Part shown: piece by piece, positions 16,342 to 26,032 of the stretch
Layout: every line of letters starts with the position of its first letter
Numbering within the stretch: position 1 is the stretch's first letter
Assembly (NCBI RefSeq): GCF_002201475.1
Contig: NZ_CP021422.1
Location: 2,356,001-2,420,000 of the forward strand
Source of the DNA: Acutalibacter muris
GTDB taxonomy: Bacteria; Bacillota; Clostridia; Oscillospirales; Acutalibacteraceae
Direction: 5' to 3'
Length of the DNA stretch: 64,000 bases
Position numbers and translations under genes: made by a program
Notes under the pieces: generated by a model
Databases searched by the model: none
What the model was told of the DNA's origin: nothing
The model's input: only the letters and a program-made list of their open reading frames with translations

Positions 16342-16641
16342 TTGGATACTGGATTTGAAGCCGACCTGATAACCCTTATAGACGACGAGGGCCAGGAGCA
16401 CGAGTTTGAGATCATAGACGAGCTGGAGACCGACGACGGCCACTTTATGGCCCTGGTGCCCACCAGGCAGGACCCGGAGGACATGGTCTCGGATGCCGAG
16501 ACCTACTACATCTTCGAGGTTATAGAGGAGGACGGCGAGGAGCAGCTTCAGGAGCTGGAGGACGACGCGCTCCTGGATAAGCTGGCGGATATCTTTGAGA
16601 CCCGCTTTAACGAGGCCTATTACGACGAGCCCGAGGAGTGA
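16342..16641 (+). CDS. DUF1292 protein (YrzB-like)
   Basis: A 99-residue, very acidic soluble protein of the DUF1292 family, widespread in Firmicutes and of unknown function. Typical pattern: ITLIDDEGQEHEFEIID, then FMALVPTR and YYIFEVIEEDGEEQLQEL. The TTG start is set by AAAGGAGCGG. In Bacilli relatives lie near the Holliday-junction resolvase ruvX; that context is absent here. Confidence 0.85.
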   Translation: MDTGFEADLITLIDDEGQEHEFEIIDELETDDGHFMALVPTRQDPEDMVSDAETYYIFEVIEEDGEEQLQELEDDALLDKLADIFETRFNEAYYDEPEE

Positions 16642-16834
16642 CCCTCCCATAAACCCATAGACAGACAAGGAGAGCCGTTGCCGCAACAGAGCTAACCGGC
16701 AGCCCCCTACTCCGCGACATCAGACCTTTCTGCCTCCACTAGCCAAGCGCGCCCGCTTTGCGCGCCCCGCGACTTGCCAGCGGGGGCGCCCCGCCGCCTG
16801 CTTGATGCGCGAATTGTGCACATATAACCCTACA

Positions 16835-17040
16835 CTCATCAATTAGGGAGCCCCCCTCCGCCTGCGGATTGCAGACCTCCCGGCCCGGCTTTGACCGTGG
16901 TTGGACGAAGGGAGCGTGAACCATGCGGGAGGGCACCCACCTGTTCCTCATGTAGGCAGGTTATTGAGAAGCACATTACGGTCAAGCGGGTCCTCTTGTA
17001 AACTAAAGCCCGCCGTTCTCCCTTGAACGGCGGGCTTTTT
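16835..17040 (+). ncRNA. Candidate 6S-like RNA with terminator
   Basis: Between DUF1292 and the nucleoside hydrolase is a GC-rich, ORF-free stretch ending in an intrinsic terminator (17005-17040). A TTGATG/TATAAC promoter with a short 15-base spacer could start an RNA near 16835, giving about 205 nt. TTGACCGT (about 16897-16904) pairs with ACGGTCAA to enclose a long interrupted arm containing GGGAGGGCACCCACCTG, which I associate with clostridial 6S RNAs. Length fits 6S (about 190 nt), but ends and class are unproven; sequence upstream to 16660 could also belong to it. Confidence 0.4.
17005..17040 (+). terminator. Intrinsic terminator
   Basis: GCCCGCCGTTC pairs with GAACGGCGGGC around a short loop and is followed by five T. 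It ends the candidate RNA and faces the convergent nucleoside hydrolase gene. Confidence 0.85.
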
Positions 17041-17055
17041 GTATCGCTTTTGCGC

Positions 17056-17961
17056 TTAATCTGTCAGCTTTTTGAACAGATCCGTCAGCAGCGCGTCCCG
17101 GTTTATCTGGTAAACGTATCTCATCAGGTGTGCCGTGGGGCAGCGCTCGTACTGGCCGTCATAGGCCGGCAGGCTTACCGGCTGCAGGCGGGAGAGCATG
17201 AAGCGGTCGTCACGGTTTAAAAGCCAAGCCACAGCCGTTACATCCCAGATGATGCGGCTCCAGGCCGTGCCGGCGGCGTAGCTCTCCGCCGCTTCTATGG
17301 TGTTCCGGCAGAGGTAGTCGGCGAGAGGGTTCTTCCCCTTAAGCCAATACTCCAGCTCCGGTCGGCTGGTGGAAAAGGCGCTCACCACGCCATAGCAGGG
17401 CAGCTGTACAAAGGGTGCCCCGCTGCCCATCACCACACGGGCGGCAGCCACGTCCTGTATAAGATTAAATTCCTTCGTGTCATGGAAATCCAAACCGTGA
17501 CCGCCCAGCCAGGCCACCACTATGCGGTCAGTTATACTTCGGTCCATAAGTATGGCGGAGGCTATGTTGGTTATGGCTCCTATGGCCACCACATAAAGCG
17601 GTCTCTCCGGGCGGTACTCCTTCGCCCTTCGGCAGAGGTCCTCCGCAGCGGGAGATACGACCGGGGTATGCTCGTCAGGCAGATATGCGGGCGAACCCTT
17701 ATATACCTCCGCCCTCTCCCCCAAGAGCTTTAGCACCTTGAATATCTCGTCGTAGCTTTTCAGCATACCGTCCTCTGGCCCCGAGGAGTTCTCGTTGAAG
17801 AAGGGTGCGGCGTATATGGCCTTGGTGTGCAGCTCCGGGGAGCGCATGAGATACGACAGCGCGAACTGGTCGTCTATCTCGTTATACGTGTCCGTGTCCA
17901 GCACCACGTCCACCGGGCCCTGGGGGACGCTTAGCGCCCGCAGCAAATCATTCGAATTCAA
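17056..17961 (-). CDS. Nucleoside hydrolase family protein
   Basis: A 301-residue protein of the inosine/uridine-preferring nucleoside hydrolase family, which splits ribonucleosides to base and ribose with a bound Ca2+. The N-terminal metal-binding motif appears as VVLDTDTYNEIDDQFAL, a variant of DTDxGxDDA. VAIGAITNIASAI and the C-terminal WDVTAVAWLL match the family. It overlaps the upstream oxidoreductase by 14 bases, so a two-gene operon. The variant motif means the substrate may differ. Confidence 0.88.
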   Translation of the reverse strand: MNSNDLLRALSVPQGPVDVVLDTDTYNEIDDQFALSYLMRSPELHTKAIYAAPFFNENSSGPEDGMLKSYDEIFKVLKLLGERAEVYKGSPAYLPDEHTPVVSPAAEDLCRRAKEYRPERPLYVVAIGAITNIASAILMDRSITDRIVVAWLGGHGLDFHDTKEFNLIQDVAAARVVMGSGAPFVQLPCYGVVSAFSTSRPELEYWLKGKNPLADYLCRNTIEAAESYAAGTAWSRIIWDVTAVAWLLNRDDRFMLSRLQPVSLPAYDGQYERCPTAHLMRYVYQINRDALLTDLFKKLTD

Positions 17962-19069
17962 CGGAAGTACCTCTCCTGTCGGACTCCAGGGCGGCCTCCA
18001 TCAGCTTCAGTATGCGCAGGGCCTCCTCGTTCTTCACTATCTGCTCGCCCTCGCCCAGCACCACGTCGCAGACGTTGGAATAGAGCTCGTTGCGGTCGTA
18101 TGTGATGTCCGGCAGGGGCATATCATCCATAGTGTCGCTGCCCCTTGGCGCCATGGTTTTTGAGAGCCCCTCGCCCATGAGAATGGGTGTGGCGTCCTTG
18201 TCCTCCCAGCTTCTGAGGAGCACCATATGGCCCCGGTCCTGGAAGTCCTTTATCTCCGCCGTGCCCTTGGTCCCGGCCATATACCAAAGGGGCAGGTTTA
18301 TGAAGTTGCAGGTGCCCACCTCGACGGTGGCCGTTATGCCGCTGTCAAAGGTCATGTTCATTATAAAGCCGTCGTCCACCTCATCGTTGGTCACATGAGT
18401 CATGCGGGCATAGACGGTCTTAATCTTCCCGGGTATCATCATCACCATGCGGTCCAAAAGGTGCACGCCCCAGTCGAACATCATGCCGCCGCCCTTCTCC
18501 TTCATACCCCGCCAGTCGCCGGGTATGCCGCGGCTGCCGTGATAGCGGGACTCGATATGGAACACATCGCCCAGGGTCTTCTCCTCAAAGAGCTTCTTTA
18601 TGGTCAGATAGTCCTTGTCCCAGCGGCGGTTCTGCCGGGGATAGAACACCCTGCCGGTCTCCTTCGCGACCTCCAGCACCTCCTCGAAGTCCCTGCTGTT
18701 CATCATAACGGGCTTCTCGCAGAGCACGCTTTTGCCGGCCTTCATGGCCCTTATCGCCAGCTCCTTATGGCTGTCATTAGGGGTGGCTATCAAAACCACG
18801 TCCACCTGGGGGTCGTCCAGTATCTCCTCAAAGCTGCTGTAAGTATTAAAGCCCTGTTTACGTGCCCACTCCTGACGCTCCTCCTTCACATCGAAGGTGC
18901 CGGAAAGTGCCATTTTGGTTTTTAGGTCCGTGTCCCCCGGGGCCAGCTCCCGGCCCTTGGAGCCGTCGGTCATCCACAGGGCCTGTCCGCTGCCGGTGGC
19001 TATGGCCACGGCGTGGCCGCCGCCCATGCCGCCGCAGCCCACGATGGCCACATTAACTATCTTTGACAT
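17948..19069 (-). CDS. Gfo/Idh/MocA family oxidoreductase
   Basis: A 373-residue NAD(P)-dependent dehydrogenase, usually acting on sugars or inositols. Rossmann fold at the N-terminus (VAIVGCGGMGGGHAV), the dinucleotide-fold EKPVMMN motif with catalytic Lys, and MMFDWGVHLLDRM with the conserved Asp/His of the C-terminal domain. The start at 19069 follows GGAGGAATGTGTT. It is co-transcribed with the nucleoside hydrolase, suggesting scavenging of a glycoside or nucleoside sugar. Confidence 0.92.
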   Translation of the reverse strand: MSKIVNVAIVGCGGMGGGHAVAIATGSGQALWMTDGSKGRELAPGDTDLKTKMALSGTFDVKEERQEWARKQGFNTYSSFEEILDDPQVDVVLIATPNDSHKELAIRAMKAGKSVLCEKPVMMNSRDFEEVLEVAKETGRVFYPRQNRRWDKDYLTIKKLFEEKTLGDVFHIESRYHGSRGIPGDWRGMKEKGGGMMFDWGVHLLDRMVMMIPGKIKTVYARMTHVTNDEVDDGFIMNMTFDSGITATVEVGTCNFINLPLWYMAGTKGTAEIKDFQDRGHMVLLRSWEDKDATPILMGEGLSKTMAPRGSDTMDDMPLPDITYDRNELYSNVCDVVLGEGEQIVKNEEALRILKLMEAALESDRRGTSVEFE

Positions 19070-19196
19070 AACACATTCCTCCATAGTTTATTTTTTAGAA
19101 TTAATATAAATACCAATACCGGCTTAAGATATGGCAGGTATTTAGCGCTGAAAGAAGTTCAAGGTTAAGAACACAATCATATGCGCGGCAAAGCCC

Positions 19197-20555
19197 TCAG
19201 ATTCCCAGAACCGCCTTGGCAATATTAAAGTATATCATCAGCACCACCGCGTCCACAATGGTGGTGATAAGGGGGCTGGCGGTCACCGTGGGGTCAAGCC
19301 CCAGGCGCTTTGCAAGTATGGGCAGACTGCTGCCCACTATATTAGCCACCAGTATGGCGGCCACAAGGGTTACGCAGACCACCGCCGCTACCGTCAGGGC
19401 CACCCGGTCAACAAGCAGCAGCTTCACAAAATTTGCCAGGGCTAAGGTTCCGCCGCAGAGCATAGCCACACTGCACTCTTTAAGGAGCACCCTGGGCACG
19501 TCCCTATACTGTATCTCGCCCAGAGACAGGCCGCGTATTATGGTGGCCGAGCTCTGGCCCCCGGAGTTGCCGCCGGTGTCCATCAGCATAGGGATAAAGT
19601 TCGTCAGCACCATACTGGCGGCCAAGGCCCCCTCGAAGGAGGCCAGTATACCGCTGGTAAAGGTGGCGGAGATCATCAAAAACAGCAGCCATGGGACCCT
19701 TTTCCGCCAGGTGGCAAAGACCCCGGTCTTCATATACGGTCGGTCCGAGGGGGCGATGGCCGCCATCTTCTCGATGTCCTCGGTGGCCTCCTCCTGGATA
19801 ACGTCGATGGCGTCGTCAACGGTGACTATGCCCACCAGGCGCTCCTCTGCGTCCACCACCGGCAGGGCCAGGAAGTCGTATTTGCTAAGGGCCCTTGCGG
19901 CCTCCTCCTGGTCCGTATGGGTGCTCACGTACTTTACGTTGGTCTCCATTATATTGCGTATAACTTCGTCTTTTCTAGCCAGCAGCAGATCCTTCACGGT
20001 GACTATGCCCAAGAGCTTCCTCCTGCTGTCCGTGACGTAGCAGGTGTATATGGTCTCCTTCTCCACCCCCGTGCGGCGTATGCGCTCGAAGGCCTGCTCG
20101 ACGGTCATGCTCCGCTTCAGGTCCACGTACTCCATGGTCATGATGCTCCCGGCGCTGTCCTTGGGGTAGTTCAGCACCTGGTTTATCATTCTCCTGGTTT
20201 CGCTGTCCACGTGGCGCAGTATCTTCTTCACAACATTGGCGGGCATCTCCTCTATCATGTCCACCGTGTCGTCCAAAAACAGCTGCTCCATCACCTCGTC
20301 CAGCTCCCTGTCGCTGAAGCCCTGCACCAGCAGCTCCTGGCTCTCGGGCTCCATATAGGCGAAGGTGTCTGCCGCCAGCTCCTTTGGCAGCAGCCGGAAC
20401 AAAACAGGCATCCGCTGCTCCGGCAGCTCCTCCAGTATCCACGCGGCGTCGGCCGGGTTCATATCCTTAACTATGGCCCCCGCCCCGCTGAACCTCCTCT
20501 CCTCCAGCAGCTCCGAAAGGGTCCGAAGCTGCTCCTCCATTACATTGTTTTCCAT
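19197..20555 (-). CDS. mgtE: Magnesium transporter MgtE
   Basis: A 452-residue Mg2+ channel/transporter. The N-domain of helical repeats (LPEQRMPVLFRLLPKELAADTF) is followed by two CBS domains (about 135-255: PKDSAGSIMTMEY, LPVVDAEERLVGIVTVDDAID) that sense Mg2+, then five TM helices with the pore signature MDTGGNSGGQSS and the C-terminal PLITTIVDAVVLMIYF. Length is normal. A large hairpin lies in the upstream region. Confidence 0.96.
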   Translation of the reverse strand: MENNVMEEQLRTLSELLEERRFSGAGAIVKDMNPADAAWILEELPEQRMPVLFRLLPKELAADTFAYMEPESQELLVQGFSDRELDEVMEQLFLDDTVDMIEEMPANVVKKILRHVDSETRRMINQVLNYPKDSAGSIMTMEYVDLKRSMTVEQAFERIRRTGVEKETIYTCYVTDSRRKLLGIVTVKDLLLARKDEVIRNIMETNVKYVSTHTDQEEAARALSKYDFLALPVVDAEERLVGIVTVDDAIDVIQEEATEDIEKMAAIAPSDRPYMKTGVFATWRKRVPWLLFLMISATFTSGILASFEGALAASMVLTNFIPMLMDTGGNSGGQSSATIIRGLSLGEIQYRDVPRVLLKECSVAMLCGGTLALANFVKLLLVDRVALTVAAVVCVTLVAAILVANIVGSSLPILAKRLGLDPTVTASPLITTIVDAVVLMIYFNIAKAVLGI

Positions 20556-20660
20556 CGGTGTGTACCTCCTTCATTTTTTTGTGAAAATGAGAAGCATACA
20601 GCACCGGCCCCGCAGGAACGCGCCCGCGAATCAGCACAGCTTTACTCTATATATGTTGAC

Positions 20661-20775
20661 AGGCGAGCCGGCATACTTTCTGATAGATAGCGTGCGAAGC
20701 CGCTTTCTACCAGAAAGTATTGTTCTCGGGGTTCAGCGCTGTCATTACTTCGTGGAACGCTCACTCGGCTCACCT
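20661..20775 (-). promoter_or_regulatory. Nested hairpin structure upstream of mgtE
   Basis: AGGTGAGCCG/CGGCTCGCCT (20766-20775 with 20661-20670) encloses a second helix of about 20 bp, ATACTTTCTG...CAGAAAGTAT (20673-20692 with 20701-20720, 17 of 20 positions complementary). It would be in the mgtE leader if transcription begins upstream. It lacks the conserved M-box core I would expect. It could be an unclassified leader RNA, a REP-like element or a terminator for convergent transcription. The remaining gene-free sequence at 20556-20977 shows nothing else. Confidence 0.5.
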
Positions 20776-20977
20776 CTGCTTTTTCTGAATTTTCGGGTCA
20801 TATCCGGCGCAGATTCAAAGCGCGTTTAACTATATACCCTTATATGATATAGCTTACCCGGTTTTTTCCCAAATGTCAAGTGGGACAAATTTAAAGATAG
20901 TTGCAAATATCTTCGATTTGTGTTAAAATAACAAAAAAACCACGCAGAAGTCCGGGCATTCCGCCCGGACTGATTGG

Positions 20978-21745
20978 TTATCTGGCCCTCTTTATATGCT
21001 CCAAAAACCCGTCCAGCGTGCGGTTGGCGATAAGCTCAGGCGGGAATCCGATCTCCCTCAGCATCCCCATGGCGCGCCCCACCTGCCCCACGAACCAGGC
21101 GCTGTGGGCGTCGCTGCCCACCGATACCAGCACCCCCAGCTCCGCGCAGCACTCCGCTATCCGGCGGCATTCGTCCGTCACGTTGCTTTTGGAGTCGAAG
21201 GAGTGGTCGTTTATCTCCAGCATCTTCCCGTGGGCCTTGGCGGTCTTACAGACCTCCTCTATGTCGAACCTCAAGGGCGCCCTTCCTGGATGGCCGATGA
21301 TATGGACTCTTGGGTCCTCCAGCACACGGCAGTACATCTCAGTGTTCTTGGCGACAGTGTTCTCCTCCATGCCCTTGAAGTGGTGGACGCTGGCTATGGC
21401 GTAGTCCCGGCTGTCCAGAAGGCGGGAGTTAAAGTCGCCGCCTTCTTTGGGCACAAAGAAGGGGTGCTCCAAATCCCAGAACCCCAGATGCCCCTTGAAG
21501 TCCACTATGTCTATCTCCACGCTGGCAAGAATCGTCACGCCGTCTATGACTCTTGGCAGCGCGGGCATATTCATCATGGGCCCGAAGCCCAGCGGGTCCT
21601 TTGTGAAGGTGGGGCCGTAGTGCTCGGACATACCTATGGCCAAGAGTCCCGCCTTTTTGGCTGCGGCGGCGTTCTCCCCTATGGTGCTGAAGGCATGGCC
21701 GGAGAAAATTGTGTGGGTATGCGGATCGACCTGCACTGTATACAT
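20978..21745 (-). CDS. PHP-domain phosphoesterase (YcdX-like)
   Basis: A 255-residue PHP hydrolase, a trinuclear-metal phosphatase fold related to histidinol phosphatase. Metal ligands: VDPHTHTIFSGHAF (HxH), GMSEHYG, ASVEIDIVD, ASVHHF, HIIGHPGR, and VGSDAHSAW near the end. The start at 21745 (MYTVQVDPHTH) follows AAGGGAATTAA; an upstream extension has no RBS. The substrate is unknown. Confidence 0.9.
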   Translation of the reverse strand: MYTVQVDPHTHTIFSGHAFSTIGENAAAAKKAGLLAIGMSEHYGPTFTKDPLGFGPMMNMPALPRVIDGVTILASVEIDIVDFKGHLGFWDLEHPFFVPKEGGDFNSRLLDSRDYAIASVHHFKGMEENTVAKNTEMYCRVLEDPRVHIIGHPGRAPLRFDIEEVCKTAKAHGKMLEINDHSFDSKSNVTDECRRIAECCAELGVLVSVGSDAHSAWFVGQVGRAMGMLREIGFPPELIANRTLDGFLEHIKRAR

Positions 21746-21802
21746 ATATTTAATTCCCTTTCTTGTATGTATTTGATTTAATATTATTTTTGGAGGGGCA
21801 AT

Positions 21803-24160
21803 ATGAATACCGAGAAAAAGCCCGGTACCGTCTGGGACAAAATAAAGAGCTCTGCGCAAAAGAGCTTTGGACGTACGCTGTTCATTTCATATCTGGCTGT
21901 ACTTGCCATATCCGTCTCGGCGCTGTTTGTGCTAATACAGATGTCCCGCCGCCAGCTGGAGACCGAGACATACCGCTACAGTATGCTTACCCAGTCCCAG
22001 GCAGCGGCCTCCGTTGAGAATGAGCAGGCAGAGCTGTACAACCTGATGAACCTGGTACATACGGACAAGCTGTACGTCTCACTCACCTATGCCACCTCGC
22101 CCCTTGGCTCCTATAAGCTTCAGAACGTGGGAGAGCTGCGGGAGCGGCTGAACAGCTACACCGCCTTTAACCGCGACATAAAAGATATCTATATTTGGTT
22201 CTCAAACCCCCAAGTGGGGGTCACCACAAAGGGGTACGTGACCTCAAAGGACTATTTCAGCAAAAGCCTTGAAAACGAGCTGGGCATAGACTTTGACCAG
22301 ATACTGGAGCTCTCCCAAGGCAGGGCCTTCGCTCTCTGCCCTATCTCCCGGAACGGGCGCACGGAACGCCTTATCGCGGTCATCGACCGGCGTGCCGGCT
22401 CAGAGAGAACGACGGAGATACTGGAGCTGAACTTGCAGTCCTTCTGGTCCCCAATGACAGTCTCTGAGGACGAGGGTTCCATGCTGTGGGCGGTCTCGAA
22501 CTCCACCGGCTTAATAGCCAGTCCCGTCAGCAACCAGGCCCTGGCCGCCTATTGCACCGGCCAGCAGCTGAAGCCCGGCTCTATTAACCGTGTGGTCTTC
22601 GACGGCCAAGCTTACGCGGTGATGTACTCTGACGAGCTGGAGGGATTCACTCTCTATTCGGCGGTGGACTACTCCCAATGGGCCCAGACCCAGCGGCACT
22701 ATCATCTGCTGATGCTACTGTACTGCGCCGTGTATATTGTACTGGGTCTGGCCTTCTCCGCTCTGCTCTCCCAGCACAACGCCCGCCCCATACGGCATCT
22801 GAGCAATATGGTCACGGGAAAGCACCGGCCCGACGGCCAGGAGGGCGAGCTTGCCCAGCTTGAGAGCAGCATACGCTCTCTCTTGAAATACTCCCAGGAG
22901 TATGCCCGGGCCATGACCAGAGAGGCCAACCGTTTCCGGGAGGAGGCCCTTGCGGCGCTGCTCAGAAGCGAGGACGGCGCCCAGTCCCAGGCGGCCCGAG
23001 TATTGTGCGAGAAAAACGGCATCGAGTTCCCCTTTGACTCCTTCGCCCTGGCCGTGTTCCGCATAGTGGACATCGGCGGCTTCTTTCCGGACGCGGCCCA
23101 GACCCCCAACGACCCCGACGCCGAGAGCCTTGCCCGGTTCGCCGTGGCCTCTGTGGCCGGGGAACTGATGGACAAGGCCGGCCGGGCCTACACCTGCCAG
23201 GCCGGCGGGCAGGTCTGGGTCCTTGTCAGTCTGGCCCCTGGCAATGAGGACCCCGTTCCCACCCTTGCCGCGTGCCTTGGCGAAGCGGGCAGGTTCCTGC
23301 GCGGGCAGATAGGCATAGAGGTCTGCTCCTATCTCTCCGCCCCGGCGGACGGGCTGGACCGCCTGAACGCCGCCTATAAGGAGGCCTGCTGGGGCATGGA
23401 GCAGATGGAAAGCTACCAGCTCGTAAAAAGCCCCTGCACCTATGACGATATCCGCCAGCGGCTGGCCTCTCAGCATCCCCCACGCCCGGAGGACGTCGCC
23501 ACCCGCCAGAAGGAGTTCTATTCCGCCGTGGCGGCCGGCGATATGGAGGAGGGCCTGCGGCTCTATCTCGAGCTGCGCTGCCAGAACTTCTCCAACGAGC
23601 CGGCCTCCTTCGGTGAGGTACGCACCGCCACAGCGGTGCTGGCAAGCTATCTGCTCTCAAACCTCTCAAGGGAGACCACCGACGCCCACCGCTCAGAGAT
23701 AGAGGGCTTCTTCTCGGGCATACGCTCAGAGCAGCACGAGCGGGAGCTTACCGAACTCATGTGCCGCTGGATGGAGTTCTTCCGCTCCCTTTGGTGCGCA
23801 GAGAACGAACAGGCCGGCAGCGGCGGCATCGCCCAGAACGCGGCCCGCTACATAAACGAAAACTATACCGACATGAACATCAGCGTGGCACTGGTGGCCG
23901 AGAAGTTCTCCGTAAGCCCCTCGCACCTCTCCCAGCTCTTTCGCAAAAAGTATGGCATAAGCGCACTGGAGTACATCCACCAAAGACGGCTGGACGCCGC
24001 CAAGCTGCTGCTGCGCGAAAGCACAGCCACAGTGGAGAGCATTGCCGTACAGGTGGGGTATTCCAATGCGCTGGCCCTTATACGGCAGTTCCGCAAGGCA
24101 GAGGACCGCACCCCCACGGAATACCGCAGATCTTTACCTTCGCCGCAGAACAGAGAATAA
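21803..24160 (+). CDS. Membrane-bound AraC-type regulator
   Basis: A 785-residue one-component regulator. TM helices at about 28-50 and 292-315 bracket an extracellular sensor domain; a cytoplasmic region follows, and the C-terminal 100 residues are an AraC HTH pair (ISVALVAEKFSVSPSHLSQLFRKKYG and STATVESIAVQVGYSNALALIRQFRKAED). This architecture (YesN/LplR-like) normally controls a neighbouring sugar ABC importer, and such genes (24181-27914) lie convergent to it. The start at 21803 has a TGGAGGGGC ribosome site. Confidence 0.9.
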   Translation: MNTEKKPGTVWDKIKSSAQKSFGRTLFISYLAVLAISVSALFVLIQMSRRQLETETYRYSMLTQSQAAASVENEQAELYNLMNLVHTDKLYVSLTYATSPLGSYKLQNVGELRERLNSYTAFNRDIKDIYIWFSNPQVGVTTKGYVTSKDYFSKSLENELGIDFDQILELSQGRAFALCPISRNGRTERLIAVIDRRAGSERTTEILELNLQSFWSPMTVSEDEGSMLWAVSNSTGLIASPVSNQALAAYCTGQQLKPGSINRVVFDGQAYAVMYSDELEGFTLYSAVDYSQWAQTQRHYHLLMLLYCAVYIVLGLAFSALLSQHNARPIRHLSNMVTGKHRPDGQEGELAQLESSIRSLLKYSQEYARAMTREANRFREEALAALLRSEDGAQSQAARVLCEKNGIEFPFDSFALAVFRIVDIGGFFPDAAQTPNDPDAESLARFAVASVAGELMDKAGRAYTCQAGGQVWVLVSLAPGNEDPVPTLAACLGEAGRFLRGQIGIEVCSYLSAPADGLDRLNAAYKEACWGMEQMESYQLVKSPCTYDDIRQRLASQHPPRPEDVATRQKEFYSAVAAGDMEEGLRLYLELRCQNFSNEPASFGEVRTATAVLASYLLSNLSRETTDAHRSEIEGFFSGIRSEQHERELTELMCRWMEFFRSLWCAENEQAGSGGIAQNAARYINENYTDMNISVALVAEKFSVSPSHLSQLFRKKYGISALEYIHQRRLDAAKLLLRESTATVESIAVQVGYSNALALIRQFRKAEDRTPTEYRRSLPSPQNRE

Positions 24161-24180
24161 GCGCAAGGCCCGAAGCCTTA

Positions 24181-25062
24181 TCAGCCCTTTACGGAGCCGA
24201 TCATTACGCCGGTCACAAAGTATTTCTGAATAAACGGGTAGATTACCATCATGGGTATCACGGAAACCATAATGGTGGCGTATTTTATCAGCGGACGGTA
24301 TATCTCCACGTCCTGACCGTCGGCCTCCGCCACGATGGAGTTCTCAGAGGACAGCAGCACTATTTCCCTCAAGGTCAGCTGCAGCGGGAACAACTCGCGC
24401 TTTGTCAGGTATATGGAGGCGTTGAACCATGCGTTCCACTGCTGTATAGCGTAGAACAGCACGATAACGGCAATTATGGCCTTTGACACAGGCACAACTA
24501 TCTGCCAGAGTATGCGGAAATTCCCCGCGCCGTCTATGCGCGCCGCCTCATAGAGCTCGTCCGGTATCTGGGAGAAGGAGGTGCGCATGATAATTATGTT
24601 GTAGGCCGTGACGCAGCCGGGCAGTATTATGGCCCAGCGAGTGTCCAGCATCCCAAGGTTCCGCACAAGGATATAGGTGGGTATCAGGCCGCCGTTGAAT
24701 ATCATGGTGAACATTACAATAAAGACGATGATGCCCTTGAACATCAGGTTCTTCCTTGAGAGCACATAGGCCGCCAGGAGGTTCAGGACCAAGCCTATGG
24801 AAGTGGAGCCCAGCACATAGATGAATGTGTTCAAATAGGACACCAGTATGGAGTTGTTCTGCATGACAAGCTTATAGCCGCCCATGGTGGGCTCTCCCAG
24901 CGGGGTAAGGATCAGTCCGCTGGTGGCGGACACCTTCAGCGGGTCGCTGATGGAGCCCATGGCTACGTGCCATACGGGCAATATGAAAATTATCGAGAGC
25001 AGTACCAGACCGATGGTGTTGAATACCGCGAACACCTTCTGGCCATTGGTTCTTTGCAGCAT
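24181..25062 (-). CDS. Carbohydrate ABC importer permease (LplC/AraQ type)
   Basis: A 293-residue permease with six TM helices and the EAA motif (ELYEAARIDGAGNFRILWQIVVP) that contacts the ATPase. It is third in an operon with the binding protein and a second permease. No ATPase gene is linked, which is usual because these importers share an MsmX-type ATPase. Confidence 0.93.
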   Translation of the reverse strand: MLQRTNGQKVFAVFNTIGLVLLSIIFILPVWHVAMGSISDPLKVSATSGLILTPLGEPTMGGYKLVMQNNSILVSYLNTFIYVLGSTSIGLVLNLLAAYVLSRKNLMFKGIIVFIVMFTMIFNGGLIPTYILVRNLGMLDTRWAIILPGCVTAYNIIIMRTSFSQIPDELYEAARIDGAGNFRILWQIVVPVSKAIIAVIVLFYAIQQWNAWFNASIYLTKRELFPLQLTLREIVLLSSENSIVAEADGQDVEIYRPLIKYATIMVSVIPMMVIYPFIQKYFVTGVMIGSVKG

Positions 25063-25075
25063 ATCGGTACCTCCT

Positions 25076-26032
25076 TTACCACAGGCTGGTCTCGCTTATC
25101 CTCCTGCTGAAGGCGTTGGCCACAAACAGGATGATGAAGTTTATGACGGAATTGAACAGGTTTATGGCGGTGGAGTAGGAGTAGTTTGAGTCCTGTATGC
25201 CCACCCGGTACATATAGCTGGAGATAACGTCCGCAGTTTCATAGGTGGCCGGGCCGTACATCAGGATTATCTTCTCATAGCCAACGCTCATTATCTGGCC
25301 AAGACGCAGTATCAACAGCACCACGATGGTGGACACTATGCCCGGCAGAGTGATATATAGGGTCTGTTTCCAGCGGCCCGCGCCGTCGATGACCGCCGCC
25401 TCATAGAGCTCCGGGTCAATGCTGGCCAGGGCGGATATGAAAATTATGGAGTTATACCCCAGATGCTGCCACATATTCGAGCCTATGTACAGCGTTCGGA
25501 ACCACTCGGGTCTGGAGATGAGTGCCCCGCCGTCGTCTCCCAGGGCCGCGGCCATCTGGGTCAGCACGCCGTTGGCCTTGCTGAAGTCGGTTAGAATGGC
25601 GACCACCACCACCACGGAGATAAAATACGGCAGATACGAAATGGTCTGGGTTATCTTCTTAAAGTGCTTATTGCGCACCTCGTTAAGGCAGAGGGCAAAG
25701 ATTATCGGAAACGGGAAGGAGAACAGCAGCCCGTAGAAGCTGATAAGCAGCGTGTTCGTCAGTGTGCGGGTAAAATACGGCGAGTTGAAGAAGGTCTCAA
25801 ACTGCTGCATACCCACCCAGCGGCTGCCGAATATTCCCTTCTTGATAGAGAAATCCTGAAAGGCCATGAGCACTCCGCCCATGGGGATGTAGTGGAAAAT
25901 TATAAAATACGCCAGAAACGGCAGGGCCATAAGATAAATGCTCCAGTTGGCCCTCATGTCGCGCTTTAGCCGAAGGGCAAAGGGCGGCTTTTCTATTACT
26001 GCCGCGCCCAAAGCGCCGGCCGGCTTTTTCAT
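25076..26032 (-). CDS. Carbohydrate ABC importer permease (LplB type)
   Basis: A 318-residue permease with six TM helices and EAA loop ELYEAAVIDGAGRWKQTLYITLP. It has the long N-terminal segment typical of LplB/YtcQ partners (MRANWSIYLMALPFLAYFIIFHYIPM). It starts about 140 bases after the binding-protein gene and 13 bases ahead of the second permease. Confidence 0.93.
   Translation of the reverse strand: MKKPAGALGAAVIEKPPFALRLKRDMRANWSIYLMALPFLAYFIIFHYIPMGGVLMAFQDFSIKKGIFGSRWVGMQQFETFFNSPYFTRTLTNTLLISFYGLLFSFPFPIIFALCLNEVRNKHFKKITQTISYLPYFISVVVVVAILTDFSKANGVLTQMAAALGDDGGALISRPEWFRTLYIGSNMWQHLGYNSIIFISALASIDPELYEAAVIDGAGRWKQTLYITLPGIVSTIVVLLILRLGQIMSVGYEKIILMYGPATYETADVISSYMYRVGIQDSNYSYSTAINLFNSVINFIILFVANAFSRRISETSLW

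Noticed and set aside
20661..20775. M-box (ykoK) Mg2+ riboswitch before mgtE
   Set aside because: The position fits, but the conserved M-box core is not seen; recorded as an unclassified structure instead.
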